Below are positions 45,098 through 53,828 of a stretch of DNA of 64,000 nucleotides, one piece after another. How positions within the stretch are numbered: the stretch's first letter is position 1; every line of letters begins with the position of its first letter. The stretch lies in NCBI RefSeq assembly GCF_003208435.1, contig NZ_QKMF01000012.1, positions 83,439-147,438 of the forward strand, written 5' to 3'. The stretch is from Pelagimonas varians (GTDB lineage Bacteria; Pseudomonadota; Alphaproteobacteria; Rhodobacterales; Rhodobacteraceae). The notes under the pieces were generated by a model, which was not told where the DNA came from, made no database searches, and saw only the letters and a program-made list of their open reading frames with translations. Position numbers and translations under genes: made by a program.

Positions 45098-45607
45098 TTA
45101 AGCTGGTTGACGCGGCATCAAGAAATGCGCCGTGGCTTGGGCGATCGGGCGGTCGCGGTTGTCCTGCCACGCCTCGGCCTGAACAGAAGCATACCGGCGG
45201 CCAGACCGCGTAACACGTGCCCGTGCATAAGCATCCCGAGGCAGACCGGAGCGCAGATAATCAACGGTAAAGTCGATGGTCTTCGGCAATCTCGGGAGCT
45301 CTCCGCGCGTCAATGTTTCAGGATCCAACTTGCCCGACTCGATGTCTTCCCAAAGGTAAGACCAACTCAGGGTGATAATCGCCGCCGTTTCCAAGAAGGC
45401 CGCAGTCACCCCGCCGTGCAGGGCAGGAAGAAACGGGTTGCCGATCAGCTTTTCGTCAAAGGGCAGAACGGCGGTCAGCTCATCCCCGTGCCGTTCAAAT
45501 TCAATCCCGAGATAGCGGATATAAGGCACACCGCCAACCAAAGCCGATAGGGCGGCATCACGGCGTTGCTTCACAATCTGGACCGGTTCAGGGGGCTTGC
45601 GCGCCAT
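45098..45607 (-). CDS. PaaI-family (hotdog-fold) thioesterase A
   Basis: A 169-residue hotdog-fold protein. The catalytic-type segment LPALHGGVTAAFLETAAIITL corresponds to the HGGxxxxxxD/E motif of PaaI thioesterases, with glutamate at the acid position, and KTIDFTVDYLRSGLPRDAYA forms the second strand region. GGAGG precedes the ATG at 45607, directly after the stop of the paralogous gene. Likely substrate is an acyl- or aryl-CoA; the fatty-acid genes begin 0.6 kb away, divergently. Confidence 0.9.
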   Translation of the reverse strand: MARKPPEPVQIVKQRRDAALSALVGGVPYIRYLGIEFERHGDELTAVLPFDEKLIGNPFLPALHGGVTAAFLETAAIITLSWSYLWEDIESGKLDPETLTRGELPRLPKTIDFTVDYLRSGLPRDAYARARVTRSGRRYASVQAEAWQDNRDRPIAQATAHFLMPRQPA

Positions 45608-45608
45608 A

Positions 45609-46031
45609 TTATTTTCCCTCCACGGTAAAGGCTCCGGCAGCCGTGGCCACAGGGTTTTCACGATCTTCATCAAATGCCTTGGCCCGAATAAACGCCACAT
45701 TGCGGGTGATGTGATAGCATTCGGCATGGGCCGTTATCGCCTGCCCCGGTGTGGCAGCGCGCATGTAATCAATCCGCAAGTTGATCGTCGCGGTTCCAGC
45801 TGGACTGTCCGGATGGCTCATGACTGCTGCGCCGGAACAGGTGTCCATCAATGTTGATACAGCACCGCCGTGGATCACTCCGGTTTTCGGATCGCCGATC
45901 AAGCAGTCATCATAGGGCATTACGATTTCCGCAACCCCGTCCTCAATGGCCGAGACTTTCATGCCCAGCGCCTTGGCATGCGGAATAATTTCAATGAACT
46001 GGCGGGCGATTGTAGCCTTATCTGCGGTCAT
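45609..46031 (-). CDS. PaaI-family (hotdog-fold) thioesterase B
   Basis: A 140-residue hotdog thioesterase, first gene of the minus-strand pair. Motif GVIHGGAVSTLMDTCSG (with the catalytic aspartate) followed by TINLRIDYMRAATPG, both typical of PaaI/COG2050 enzymes that hydrolyse CoA thioesters. AAAGGAG precedes the ATG at 46031. The next gene begins one base after its stop, so the two are translated together and may form a heteromer. Confidence 0.91.
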   Translation of the reverse strand: MTADKATIARQFIEIIPHAKALGMKVSAIEDGVAEIVMPYDDCLIGDPKTGVIHGGAVSTLMDTCSGAAVMSHPDSPAGTATINLRIDYMRAATPGQAITAHAECYHITRNVAFIRAKAFDEDRENPVATAAGAFTVEGK

Positions 46032-46168
46032 GGATGGCTCCTTTGGGCCATTTATGGGGACCAACCCCCTGTGCTGCAAGCGAATTAACTGGTGGCACCG
46101 ATGCATTGCGTCACAGGATCTTGTCAGCGCGATTTTAGGGCCTTAGGTTGCCGCCGAGGGAGTTAGCC

Positions 46169-46540
46169 ATGGAAGATATCCGCTTAAGCTTCAAAGAGAT
46201 GTGTGCCCGCTTTGAGGTCACTCCTAGAACGCTGCGCTATTACGAGTATATCGAACTGTTGTCGCCAGAGCGGCAAGGCCGTTCGCGGTTTTATGGCCCC
46301 AAAGAAATCGCCCGGATGATTTTGATCATGCGCGGCCGTAAGTTCGGCTTTCAACTCGAAGACATCCGCCAGTGGCTGTTGATCTATGAAAAAGAGGGCA
46401 CAGAGGCGCAAATGCGGGCATGGATCGATATGGCCGACGGCCAAATGCGCGAGCTTGAAGAACAGCGCAAACAACTTGACGATGCCATGAATGAGTTGCG
46501 CGGCCTGCGCGACGATGTGGCCGCTGATCTCGGCATGTGA
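46169..46540 (+). CDS. MerR-family regulator 1 (fatty-acid cluster)
   Basis: A 123-residue MerR protein: winged HTH at the N-terminus (FKEMCARFEVTPRTLRYYEY, then SRFYGPKEIARM), followed by a helical dimerisation segment (residues 85-118). No cysteine pattern for metal sensing is present, so it is of the short, non-metal type. It starts at 46169 with GAGGGAG upstream. It is a close paralogue of the next regulator (shared FEVTPRTLR). Divergent from the thioesterase pair. Confidence 0.9.
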   Translation: MEDIRLSFKEMCARFEVTPRTLRYYEYIELLSPERQGRSRFYGPKEIARMILIMRGRKFGFQLEDIRQWLLIYEKEGTEAQMRAWIDMADGQMRELEEQRKQLDDAMNELRGLRDDVAADLGM

Positions 46541-46598
46541 TTCCAAAATCGGTCCGGGTCCGCCCTGAATCATACCAAAAAATTCAAAGCGCTTTCAA

Positions 46599-46625
46599 AA
46601 CAGCCCCCCTTGCGGGTGGGCTGTT
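46599..46625 (+). terminator. Hairpin after merR-type gene 1
   Basis: AACAGCCC and GGGCTGTT are eight-base complementary arms with a GC-rich inner stem. The following sequence (AACTGTTTGC) is only weakly T-rich, so termination may be partial. Confidence 0.55.
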
Positions 46626-46696
46626 AACTGTTTGCTCACTATCCTTAAGGATACTTTAACCAAAGCGCTTTAGAAGAAAGTTTCAAAAACATGCCA

Positions 46697-46755
46697 TTGA
46701 CGTTGCTTGATCTTACGTCAACCCAGAAGTGACGCGGCGTATGAGTTACGTCAAC
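46697..46755. promoter_or_regulatory. Candidate operator pair (TTACGTCAAC repeats)
   Basis: TTGACGT-N11-ACGTCAA (46697-46721) is an inverted repeat; TTACGTCAAC occurs at 46713-46722 and again at 46746-46755, 33 bases apart (three helical turns). The form suggests two bound regulator dimers in front of the second merR-type gene and the acyl-CoA dehydrogenase operon. Confidence 0.6.
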
Positions 46756-46759
46756 TATT

Positions 46760-46782
46760 TTTCCCATTGTATGAATGGGAAA
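46760..46782. promoter_or_regulatory. Operator-like inverted repeat before merR-type gene 2
   Basis: TTTCCCATT-gtatg-AATGGGAAA is a perfect 9-5-9 inverted repeat, 43 bases before the ATG. Its centre contains a possible -10 (TATGAA at 46770-46775), so a bound protein would cover the promoter. Confidence 0.65.
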
Positions 46783-46825
46783 GAATTAGCACCTCAGGGG
46801 TATCAAAGCCAACGAGGACGATCTG

Positions 46826-47230
46826 ATGAGCGAAGACAGAGTATTGACGATTAGGGAGATGTGCGACGCGTTTGAGGTGACACCACGCACTTTGCGGTTT
46901 TACGAACAGAAAGAATTGCTGTTCCCGATCCGTGAAGGGCAAAAGCGCCTTTTTACACGACGTGACCGTGCACGGCTGAAATTGATCCTGAGGGGCAAGC
47001 GCTTTGGCTTTAGTCTCGAAGAGATCCGGCAGCTGCTTGATCTGTATGACATTGGTGATCAACAAGAGAGCCAACTGGAACAAGCTTATGAGATTGCCAA
47101 AGACCGTTTGGCCGATATGGTTCGTCAACGCGATGAACTGAATATCGCCATTGAGGAGCTGAAAGAACAGATGATCTGGGGCGAAAAAATGCTCGCCACA
47201 GTGCAACACAGGACTAGAGCAGCCGGTTAA
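46826..47230 (+). CDS. MerR-family regulator 2 (fatty-acid cluster)
   Basis: A 134-residue MerR protein with HTH REMCDAFEVTPRTLRFYEQ and wing GQKRLFTRRDRARLKLILRG. A long C-terminal coiled coil follows (residues 75-125). It has no effector domain beyond the dimer helix and only one cysteine, so an acyl-CoA or similar ligand bound at the dimer, as in LiuR-like regulators, is conceivable but unproven. The acyl-CoA dehydrogenase gene begins 30 bases downstream in the same direction. Confidence 0.92.
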   Translation: MSEDRVLTIREMCDAFEVTPRTLRFYEQKELLFPIREGQKRLFTRRDRARLKLILRGKRFGFSLEEIRQLLDLYDIGDQQESQLEQAYEIAKDRLADMVRQRDELNIAIEELKEQMIWGEKMLATVQHRTRAAG

Positions 47231-47260
47231 GATCCGGCTCATCACTTTTGGGAGAGAGAG

Positions 47261-49036
47261 ATGCCCTCATATACGGCCCCGACAAAGGACCAGCAGTTTG
47301 TTTTGCATGACCTGCTGAACATTCATGACGCTAAGATTTCCGGTTACGAAGACCTCGACCGCGACACCACAGCCGCCATTTTGGAAGAATCTGCCAAGAT
47401 CGCCGAAAATGTGATGGCCCCCCTCAATGTGGTTGGCGATCAGCAAGGCTGTAAACTGGAAAACGGCATCGTACGGACACCGACCGGTTTCAAAGCCGCC
47501 TTCGATGAAGTGCGCGCTGGCGGTTGGACTGCTCTCGATTGCGATCCCGAATATGGCGGTCAGGGTCTCCCTTATATTGTCGCGACTGCAGTCGGTGAAC
47601 AATTCTCCGCTGCCAATATCGCGTTCAATATGTATGCGGGTCTGACGCATGGGGCTTATTCGGCAATCCATGCCCATGGTACGGATGCGCAGAAAGCCAC
47701 CTACCTTCCCAAAATGGTCAACTGCGACTGGACCGGCACCATGAACCTGACCGAGCCGCACTGCGGCACCGATCTGGGTTTGATGCGCACCAAAGCTGTA
47801 CCGCAAGACGACGGCACTTATCAGATCAGCGGTCAAAAGATCTTTATTTCCGCTGGTGATCACGATCTTTCGGACAATGTGATCCACCTGGTTTTGGCCA
47901 AGATTCCCGGCGGCCCAGAGGGCATCAAGGGTGTGTCGTTGTTTATCGTTCCCAAATACATCGTCAACGAAGACGGTTCGCTGGGGGATCGCAACGGTGT
48001 GTCCGTTGGCAAGATTGAAAAGAAAATGGGCATCAACGGCAATGCGACCTGCGTGCTCGATTATGACGAGGCAACCGGATATCTGCTGGGCGATATGCAC
48101 AAAGGCATGCGAGCCATGTTCACAATGATGAACGAAGCCCGCCTAGGTGTCGGCCTCCAAGGCTTTGCCCAAGCCGAAGTTGCCTATCAAAACGCGGTTG
48201 ATTACGCCAAGGACCGCCTGCAGGGCCGCGACGTCACCGGAGTGAAAAACCCCGAAGGGCCTGCCGATCCGCTGATTGTACACCCAGATATCCGCCGCAA
48301 TCTGATGGATCAGAAATCCTTCATCGAAGGTGGACGGGCGTTTATCTACTGGGGCGCGTTTATGTTGGACATGGCCCATCGCAACGACGACAAAGCCACC
48401 GAAGGGTTGGTCTCGCTGCTGACACCGGTGATCAAGGGCTATCTGACCGACAAGGGCTTTGATTACGCAATTGCCGCGCAGCAAGTGTATGGCGGTCACG
48501 GATATATAGAAGAATGGGGCATGTCGCAGTATGCACGCGACGCCCGCATCACCATGATCTACGAAGGCGCGAACGGTGTTCAGGCACTGGATTTGGTCGG
48601 CCGCAAGCTGGCCACCGATGGCGGCAAACATGTCATGGCTTTCTTTGATCTGGTGAAAACCTTCTGCAAGGAAAACGCCGACGACGACGCCATGACTGAT
48701 TTTACTGGCCCTCTCAAAGAGGCGTCCAAGGATCTTCAGGCAGCTGGCATGTACTTTATGCAAAACGGCATGAAGAACCCAAACAATGCGCTCTCAGGCT
48801 CGTATGACTTCATGCATATGTTTGGTTTGGTGTGCCTTGGCCTGATGTGGGGCCGCATGGCAAAGGCCGCGACCGAAAAGCTGGCAGAAGGCGCAGAGGA
48901 CGCAGCGTTCTACGAGACGAAGCTGGCAACAGCGCGCTACTATATGGCACGTCAACTGCCAATGACCGTAACGCATTTGCGCCGGATCGAAAGCGGCGGC
49001 GACACTGTGATGGCTCTGGACGCCGAACAGTTCTGA
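47261..49036 (+). CDS. Long-form acyl-CoA dehydrogenase (DmdC/AcdA type)
   Basis: FAD enzyme introducing the 2,3-double bond into an acyl-CoA. At 591 residues it has the normal acyl-CoA dehydrogenase domains plus a C-terminal extension of about 130 residues, as in 3-methylmercaptopropionyl-CoA dehydrogenase DmdC and its medium/long-chain relatives. Visible: [17 protein letters not shown] flavin/substrate loop, [10 protein letters not shown], and the catalytic glutamate in [19 protein letters not shown] (20-residue core). The first enzyme gene behind MerR 2. Specific substrate (fatty acyl or methylmercaptopropionyl) cannot be decided. Confidence 0.92.
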   Translation: MPSYTAPTKDQQFVLHDLLNIHDAKISGYEDLDRDTTAAILEESAKIAENVMAPLNVVGDQQGCKLENGIVRTPTGFKAAFDEVRAGGWTALDCDPEYGGQGLPYIVATAVGEQFSAANIAFNMYAGLTHGAYSAIHAHGTDAQKATYLPKMVNCDWTGTMNLTEPHCGTDLGLMRTKAVPQDDGTYQISGQKIFISAGDHDLSDNVIHLVLAKIPGGPEGIKGVSLFIVPKYIVNEDGSLGDRNGVSVGKIEKKMGINGNATCVLDYDEATGYLLGDMHKGMRAMFTMMNEARLGVGLQGFAQAEVAYQNAVDYAKDRLQGRDVTGVKNPEGPADPLIVHPDIRRNLMDQKSFIEGGRAFIYWGAFMLDMAHRNDDKATEGLVSLLTPVIKGYLTDKGFDYAIAAQQVYGGHGYIEEWGMSQYARDARITMIYEGANGVQALDLVGRKLATDGGKHVMAFFDLVKTFCKENADDDAMTDFTGPLKEASKDLQAAGMYFMQNGMKNPNNALSGSYDFMHMFGLVCLGLMWGRMAKAATEKLAEGAEDAAFYETKLATARYYMARQLPMTVTHLRRIESGGDTVMALDAEQF

Positions 49037-49040
49037 TATC

Positions 49041-49079
49041 TGTGATGGCGGGACCTGTTCCCGCCACGCATGCCACCGG
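49041..49079 (+). repeat. REP-like palindrome
   Basis: TGGCGGGA-cctgt-TCCCGCCA (49046-49066) sits in GTGATGGCGGGACCTG...CCACGCATGCC, whose translation in one frame gives MAGPVPATHA, a hallmark of widespread alphaproteobacterial intergenic palindromes (from memory). Only one copy was seen in this window. It follows the acyl-CoA dehydrogenase stop and could also attenuate transcription. Confidence 0.6.
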
Positions 49080-49231
49080 ACTTGGGAGAACCGGAATGAG
49101 CAATCTATTGGAAATCCGGCTTCATTCGGGCTTTGCCCCAGTGGCAACCATTGGATATTGCCCATTAGGTGCTTTTGCGTCCCAAGGCTTAGTGGCGGAT
49201 TGGCCCTTGCTCGGTAGGGAAAACTGCTGAC

Positions 49232-49444
49232 ATGCCAAGACGCTTTCGCCTGACAAGACGCTTTCCTGTCGCAATGACCGAAGATGGCTATCGCGGCCTG
49301 AAAACATTCGCCCGAAACGCAGGTTTGGATGAGGGCGAGGCCCTGTCCTTCTTGTTCGAACATTTCGACAGTGTGACGGATTCCGACGTGCTGTACGCAA
49401 AACTTCGCCAATTCAATTCCGAGCTCGATGCTCGTAAAAAGTAA
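49232..49444 (+). CDS. Small conserved-looking protein between the two acyl-CoA dehydrogenases
   Basis: A 70-residue basic-then-acidic protein starting MPRRFRLTRRFPVAMTEDGY. After the Arg-rich start a helical pattern (GYRGLKTFARNAGLDEGEALSFL, two helices) resembles the RHH-type or small adaptor fold, but I do not recognise a family. An internal ATG at residue 15 (MTEDGY) is an alternative start. It ends 15 bases before the second dehydrogenase gene with GAAAGAGG between, so it is probably part of the operon. Confidence 0.6.
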   Translation: MPRRFRLTRRFPVAMTEDGYRGLKTFARNAGLDEGEALSFLFEHFDSVTDSDVLYAKLRQFNSELDARKK

Positions 49445-49459
49445 GAAAGAGGTCACCCC

Positions 49460-50593
49460 ATGAGCTGGATGACACAAGAGCATCAAATGCTGGCCGAGAT
49501 GACGTCAAAGTTCATCGAAACCGAATGGATGCCGCTTTATGACAAGTGGCGCAAACAGGGCCAGATGGACCCCGAAATTTGGCAACAAGCGGGTGCGCTC
49601 GGTCTGCTCGGCCCGTCCATTCCCGAAGAATACGGCGGCGCAGGCGGTGATTTCGGCCACGAAGCCGTGATCTTGATGGAAGCAAACCGCGCCAATTTGG
49701 CAAGCTGGGGCGTTGGCATTCATTCAGGAATCGTCGCACATTACGTGCTTGCGTATGGAACCGAAGACCAAAAGCAGCGCTGGCTGCCCAAACTAGTATC
49801 GGGCGAAATGGTTGGCGCTTTGGCCATGACGGAACCTTCAACCGGCTCGGACGTGCAAGCGATCAAAACCCGAGCTGTAAAAGACGGCAACGCCTACAAA
49901 ATGTCTGGCCAAAAAACCTTTATCACCAATGGTCAGCATGCAAACCTGATCATCGTCGCAGCAAAAACAGATCCCACCCAAGGGTCCAAAGGGATCTCCT
50001 TGATGGTGGTTGAAACCGAGGGAGCAGCCGGTTTTCAACGCGGCCGCAACTTGGAAAAGATCGGCTGTCACGCGGCTGATACCTCCGAACTGTTCTTTGA
50101 TAACGTGGAAATTGCGCCTGAGAATCTTTTGGGCGGAGTGGAAAATCAGGGCTTTTATCAATTGATGCAGCAACTCCCCCAAGAACGCATGGTTATCGCC
50201 TGCATGTCGATGGGGGCCATGGAGGGGGCGGTCGAACGCACAGTGGCGTATTGCAAAGAACGCGAAGCCTTTGGTGGGCCCCTCACCCAGTTTCAAAACA
50301 CTCGCTTCAAACTGGCGGAGTGTGTGACCAAAACCAAAGTATGCCGCGCCTTTCTGGACGAATGCATGGTGGAGTTGATGGCCGGAAAGCTGACTGTCGA
50401 TAAGGCGGCGATGGCGAAGTACTGGCTGACCGACGCACAAGGTGAGGTGCTGGATGAATGCCTGCAACTCCACGGTGGCTATGGCTACATGCAAGAATAC
50501 GCGGTTGGTGAAATGTGGGCAGATGCGCGGGTGCAGCGTATTTACGGCGGCACCAATGAGATCATGAAAGAACTGATTGCGAGGGCGCTTTGA
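49460..50593 (+). CDS. Acyl-CoA dehydrogenase (standard length)
   Basis: A 377-residue FAD-dependent acyl-CoA dehydrogenase. Visible: [46 protein letters not shown], and the C-terminal [16 protein letters not shown]. The usual catalytic glutamate of YEGT is glycine here (IYGGT), while QERMVIA carries E242 at the place used by isovaleryl- and long-chain-type enzymes. That suggests a branched or long-chain preference (inference). AAGAGG precedes the ATG. Confidence 0.93.
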   Translation: MSWMTQEHQMLAEMTSKFIETEWMPLYDKWRKQGQMDPEIWQQAGALGLLGPSIPEEYGGAGGDFGHEAVILMEANRANLASWGVGIHSGIVAHYVLAYGTEDQKQRWLPKLVSGEMVGALAMTEPSTGSDVQAIKTRAVKDGNAYKMSGQKTFITNGQHANLIIVAAKTDPTQGSKGISLMVVETEGAAGFQRGRNLEKIGCHAADTSELFFDNVEIAPENLLGGVENQGFYQLMQQLPQERMVIACMSMGAMEGAVERTVAYCKEREAFGGPLTQFQNTRFKLAECVTKTKVCRAFLDECMVELMAGKLTVDKAAMAKYWLTDAQGEVLDECLQLHGGYGYMQEYAVGEMWADARVQRIYGGTNEIMKELIARAL

Positions 50594-50630
50594 GTTTTTC
50601 ACTGAACGGTCAAGCTTTGCGGATAGAACT

Positions 50631-50679
50631 GGGGGTTTCACACCCCCAGACCCCCGTGGAGTTTATCTGGCAAGATGAA
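50631..50679 (-). repeat. Intergenic repeat copy 2
   Basis: On the minus strand TTCATCTTGCCAGATAAACT and the following CC (50658-50679) are identical to copy 1 at 4592-4613, followed by CACGGGGGTCTGGGGG and a short GGGGG/CCCCC hairpin. Confidence 0.8.
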
Positions 50680-50864
50680 AACGAACCGCACATCGAGCCC
50701 GGCAGCTGGGCAGCAGTCGGTCCGCTTCGCCTCCGGTCCCGACCGCCAAGCGGAACGCAGGGCCAGCGGCGAAGCTTCACCTTGCACACGGCTCAGCTCT
50801 CCAGCCTGCCGCGCAGGAACGTTATAGCAACATCAGGCTTAACAAAGACTGAATTCGGCATGGC

Positions 50865-50916
50865 TTCATCTTGCCAAATCAACTCTGCAGGGGTGCGGGG
50901 ATGCAAAATCCCCGCC
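50865..50916 (+). repeat. Intergenic repeat copy 3 (diverged)
   Basis: TTCATCTTGCCAAATCAACT (50865-50884) differs from the core of copy 1 at two positions, followed by a GGGGAT-gcaaa-ATCCCC hairpin. Opposite orientation to copy 2. Confidence 0.7.
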
Positions 50917-50954
50917 GCTATCAACTATTCGGATACAACTCGAGGACGCGCGCC

Positions 50955-51593
50955 ATGACTATGAAACTTTACTGCTTTGGAGAAAGTGGCAACGCCTACA
51001 AAGCCGCACTGGCTCTGCAGTTGTCTGGTTTGGACTGGGAACCGGTGAAAGTTGATTTCTTTAACGGTGCAACTCGCACAGCAGATTATCGCACAGACGT
51101 AAACGAAATGGGCGAAGTGCCTGTGCTTGTGGACGGAGATACACGGTTAACGCAATCTGGTGTCATCCAGATGTACGTCAGCGAAAAGTCCGGAAAATTT
51201 GGCGGCGAGAGCGCTGAAGAAGCCCGCGAGGTCATGCGCTGGGTGTTTTGGGACAATCACAAACTGTCGTCCCAAGCAGGCATGACGCGTTTTTTGATGA
51301 ATTTCCTCCCAGAAGACAAACGCCCTGCCGCAGTGATCGGATTTATGCAGGGGCGTTTGACCGCAGCCTATGGCATCTTGAATGACCATCTGAAGGGACG
51401 CGACTGGATTGTCGGCAAGGGCATCACCAACGCCGACATCAGCTGCTGCGGCTACCTATTTTATCCAGAGCCCTACGGTTTCAACCGTGCGGACTGGCCC
51501 GAAATTGACCGTTGGCTTTCGAACATCGAAGCGTTGGACGGTTGGAAACATCCCTATGATTTGATGCCCGGCTCGCCTGCGGACCGTGTTTGA
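50955..51593 (+). CDS. Glutathione S-transferase family protein
   Basis: A 212-residue cytoplasmic protein with the thioredoxin-like N-terminal domain (MKLYCFGESGNAYKAALAL, the serine/asparagine site near residue 10; EVPVLVDGD with the cis-proline, and QSGVIQMYV) and a helical C-terminal domain (GKGITNADISCCGYLF). It is placed between acyl-CoA dehydrogenase and thiolase genes, so it may act on a CoA- or glutathione-linked product, but the reaction is unknown. Start 50955 is chosen; an earlier in-frame ATG at 50871 would extend into repeat copy 3. Confidence 0.88.
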   Translation: MTMKLYCFGESGNAYKAALALQLSGLDWEPVKVDFFNGATRTADYRTDVNEMGEVPVLVDGDTRLTQSGVIQMYVSEKSGKFGGESAEEAREVMRWVFWDNHKLSSQAGMTRFLMNFLPEDKRPAAVIGFMQGRLTAAYGILNDHLKGRDWIVGKGITNADISCCGYLFYPEPYGFNRADWPEIDRWLSNIEALDGWKHPYDLMPGSPADRV

Positions 51594-51608
51594 CCAAGGA
51601 AGACAAGA

Positions 51609-52820
51609 ATGACCGAAGCATATATCTATGACGCCGCCCGCACCCCACGTGGCAAGGGCCGCAAAGATGGCAGCCTGCACGAAGTGACCAGCCTGCGCCT
51701 TTCCGCGCAAATGCTCAACGCCATGAAAAACCGCAACAACCTTGAGGGTCATGCCGTTGAGGATGTGATTTGGGGCAATGTCACGCAGGTCATGGAACAG
51801 GGCGGCTGTCTGGCGCGCTCTGCTGTCCTGGCCTCTGATCTTGATCAATCGATCCCGGGCTTGGCAATCAACCGGTTTTGCGCTTCTGGCATGGAAGCCG
51901 TGAACCTTGCTGCGAACCAAGTCAAAGGCGGCGCAGGCGATGCCTATATTGCGGGCGGCGTAGAGATGATGGGACGCGTTCCGATGGGCAGCGACGGCGC
52001 AGCAATTGCCGTTGATCCAAGTCTTGCCATGGACAGCTATTTCGTACCACAGGGCATTTCTGCAGACATCATCGCCACCGAATACGGCTTCACCCGCGAC
52101 GATGCCGACAAACTGGCGGTAGAATCCCAAAAGCGCGCAGCCGCCGCATGGGCAGACAACCGCTTTGATGGCTCGATTGTTCCGGTCATCGACCAAAACG
52201 GTCTGACTATTTTGGCCAACGACGAATACATGCGGCCCGGAACCGATATGCAATCGCTGGGTGGTTTGAACCCTGCGTTCCAGCAGATGGGCGAAATGAT
52301 GCCCGGTTTCGACAAAATTGCCCTGATGAAATACCCGCATCTTGAGCGGATCAACCATATACACCACGCTGGCAACAGTTCTGGTATTGTAGATGGTGCC
52401 GCAGCAGTTTTGATTGGCAACAAGGAATTTGGCGAAAAGCATGGCCTTAAACCACGTGCCCGAATTCGCGGCACTGCCAAAATAGGCACCGATCCGACCA
52501 TTATGTTGACCGGCCCAGTCCCCGTTACGCAAAAAATCCTTGCCGACAATGGAATGACCATCAACGATATAGACCTGTTCGAAGTCAACGAAGCCTTTGC
52601 CTCGGTTGTTTTGCGCTTCATGCAGGCCTTTGATGTCGACGACAGCAAGGTCAACGTAAACGGCGGGTCGATTGCTATGGGGCACCCTTTAGGGGCCACC
52701 GGTGCGATTATCATCGGCACTCTGCTGGATGAGCTTGAGCGCAGCGGAAAAGGTGTCGGCCTTGCCACGCTTTGCATTGCATCCGGTATGGGCGCAGCCA
52801 CAATTATTGAACGCGTCTGA
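51609..52820 (+). CDS. fadA: Acetyl-CoA acyltransferase / thiolase
   Basis: Thiolase of 403 residues cleaving 3-ketoacyl-CoA in beta-oxidation. Catalytic residues are visible: nucleophile C91 in NRFCASGMEA, NEAFA, the histidine in GGSIAMGHPLGATGA and the second cysteine in TLCIASGMGA. The symbol is by role: by sequence it could equally be a broad acetyl-CoA acetyltransferase. Operon neighbours fadJ and two acyl-CoA dehydrogenases support the fatty-acid role. It ends eight bases before the next start. Confidence 0.9.
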   Translation: MTEAYIYDAARTPRGKGRKDGSLHEVTSLRLSAQMLNAMKNRNNLEGHAVEDVIWGNVTQVMEQGGCLARSAVLASDLDQSIPGLAINRFCASGMEAVNLAANQVKGGAGDAYIAGGVEMMGRVPMGSDGAAIAVDPSLAMDSYFVPQGISADIIATEYGFTRDDADKLAVESQKRAAAAWADNRFDGSIVPVIDQNGLTILANDEYMRPGTDMQSLGGLNPAFQQMGEMMPGFDKIALMKYPHLERINHIHHAGNSSGIVDGAAAVLIGNKEFGEKHGLKPRARIRGTAKIGTDPTIMLTGPVPVTQKILADNGMTINDIDLFEVNEAFASVVLRFMQAFDVDDSKVNVNGGSIAMGHPLGATGAIIIGTLLDELERSGKGVGLATLCIASGMGAATIIERV

Positions 52821-52827
52821 GGTCACA

Positions 52828-53718
52828 ATGTTGCACCCATCCGCCATGACCTTGTACCAAAGCCGGCTTGATCCCATGACAGATGCGATCATGGCAGGTG
52901 ACGTCGCGGGGTTTTTGGATGGGCTGCATCTGCCCCATATGCTGCGCACTTTGGATTCAGAAGTTTTGTTCGAAACAGAACAGGATTTGCGTCAGGGGGC
53001 GGGGTACTACCTTAACGCGCTCCAAGCGCTCGGCATCACGCGTTTGGAACGGACTTGTGAAAGTGCGATCTACAAAAGCGCTACGGAAATCGAAGGCTAC
53101 AATTCGGTCCGCGCCTATTCCGGCAACACCCCCGCGATCATGCCCTTTTTAGCCCGTATGCGGCTGGAGCTCCGAGATGGGGAGTGGCGGATCAGCGAAA
53201 CGGATATGGCAGTACTTCGCAGCAAGTGGAGCGTACTCCCTCAAATCGAGGGGCAAGTCCCTTCCCCGGACAAGGCCCCAAAAGATGAGGCTGATTTCAA
53301 TCTGGCGTGTTTTCAGGTTTTGCTGAACTGGCTATCGCAAGCGGCGTTGAGCAAGAATTTCGACGCTTGGGCCAGTGCTTGCGCCACTCCGTTAACTGTC
53401 ACGGGGGCCATGGGCACAGTTGTCCACGAAACCCTAGCGGACCTGCGCAACGAATTCGATTTGTTTGTCTCAGCCTTTAAGGTTCATCATGTGACCGATA
53501 TCGTCCGCACTGCTTTGGCAGTACGAACCGAAGGCGAAACCCGCATGGTTGGCACATGCCGCACCTATTTGGTGAGCCAAGCCAATATGGTGGTCGACCC
53601 CTATGTCAGCCAGGTGGTGTTTGAAAGACCTGAAGACGGGTTTTGGAAACTTGTACGGTTGGAGAACGCCATCGGCCACAAAAACTGGCGCTCAAACGGA
53701 GACCTCCCACGTGATTGA
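52828..53718 (+). CDS. Tandem NTF2-like domain protein of unknown function
   Basis: A 296-residue protein composed of two similar halves, each resembling an NTF2/SnoaL-like cone fold. First half: residues ~15-125, ending RMRLELRDGEWRISETDMAV. Second half: residues ~165-290, ending FWKLVRLENAIGHKNW. The second half is homologous to the separate protein at 54293-54727 (DPYVSQ/DPYTAS, NAIGHKNW/NALGHHLW). No signal peptide, no known catalytic set recognised. It starts at 52828 with GAGG overlapping the thiolase stop; a long upstream extension in frame (from 52702) runs inside the thiolase gene and is rejected. Confidence 0.8.
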   Translation: MLHPSAMTLYQSRLDPMTDAIMAGDVAGFLDGLHLPHMLRTLDSEVLFETEQDLRQGAGYYLNALQALGITRLERTCESAIYKSATEIEGYNSVRAYSGNTPAIMPFLARMRLELRDGEWRISETDMAVLRSKWSVLPQIEGQVPSPDKAPKDEADFNLACFQVLLNWLSQAALSKNFDAWASACATPLTVTGAMGTVVHETLADLRNEFDLFVSAFKVHHVTDIVRTALAVRTEGETRMVGTCRTYLVSQANMVVDPYVSQVVFERPEDGFWKLVRLENAIGHKNWRSNGDLPRD

Positions 53719-53828
53719 TCCGCCCACACCGCCCTTCCGACCGGCTGTTAGAAATTCCAAGCTGATTGCGCTGCATGCGACTCTGTTGCGCCGCGACAAT
53801 ATCCTGCTCCAGTTCAAAAGGTTTCCCG

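Larger units (their letters stand above)
50594..50954. other. Gene-free interval holding an inverted pair of repeats
   Basis: No credible gene in these 361 bases. They contain repeat copy 2 (minus orientation), a middle part with a separate inverted repeat GCTTCGCC (50724-50731) / GGCGAAGC (50768-50775), and repeat copy 3 (plus orientation). The whole could fold back as a long stem, with the repeat cores facing inward and the G-rich hairpins outward. The GST gene starts directly after. Confidence 0.7.

Noticed and set aside
46645..46659. TTAA-N7-TTAA, a CtrA-type box upstream of merR-type gene 2
   Set aside because: An eight-base fixed motif is expected about once in 64 kb by chance, the site is far from the gene start, and the neighbouring genes are metabolic.
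49096..49230. 44-codon frame with ATG and GGAG upstream, before the small protein at 49232
   Set aside because: Composition resembles translated intergenic sequence downstream of the REP-like palindrome; no family resemblance and no need for it in the operon. A non-coding leader is more likely.
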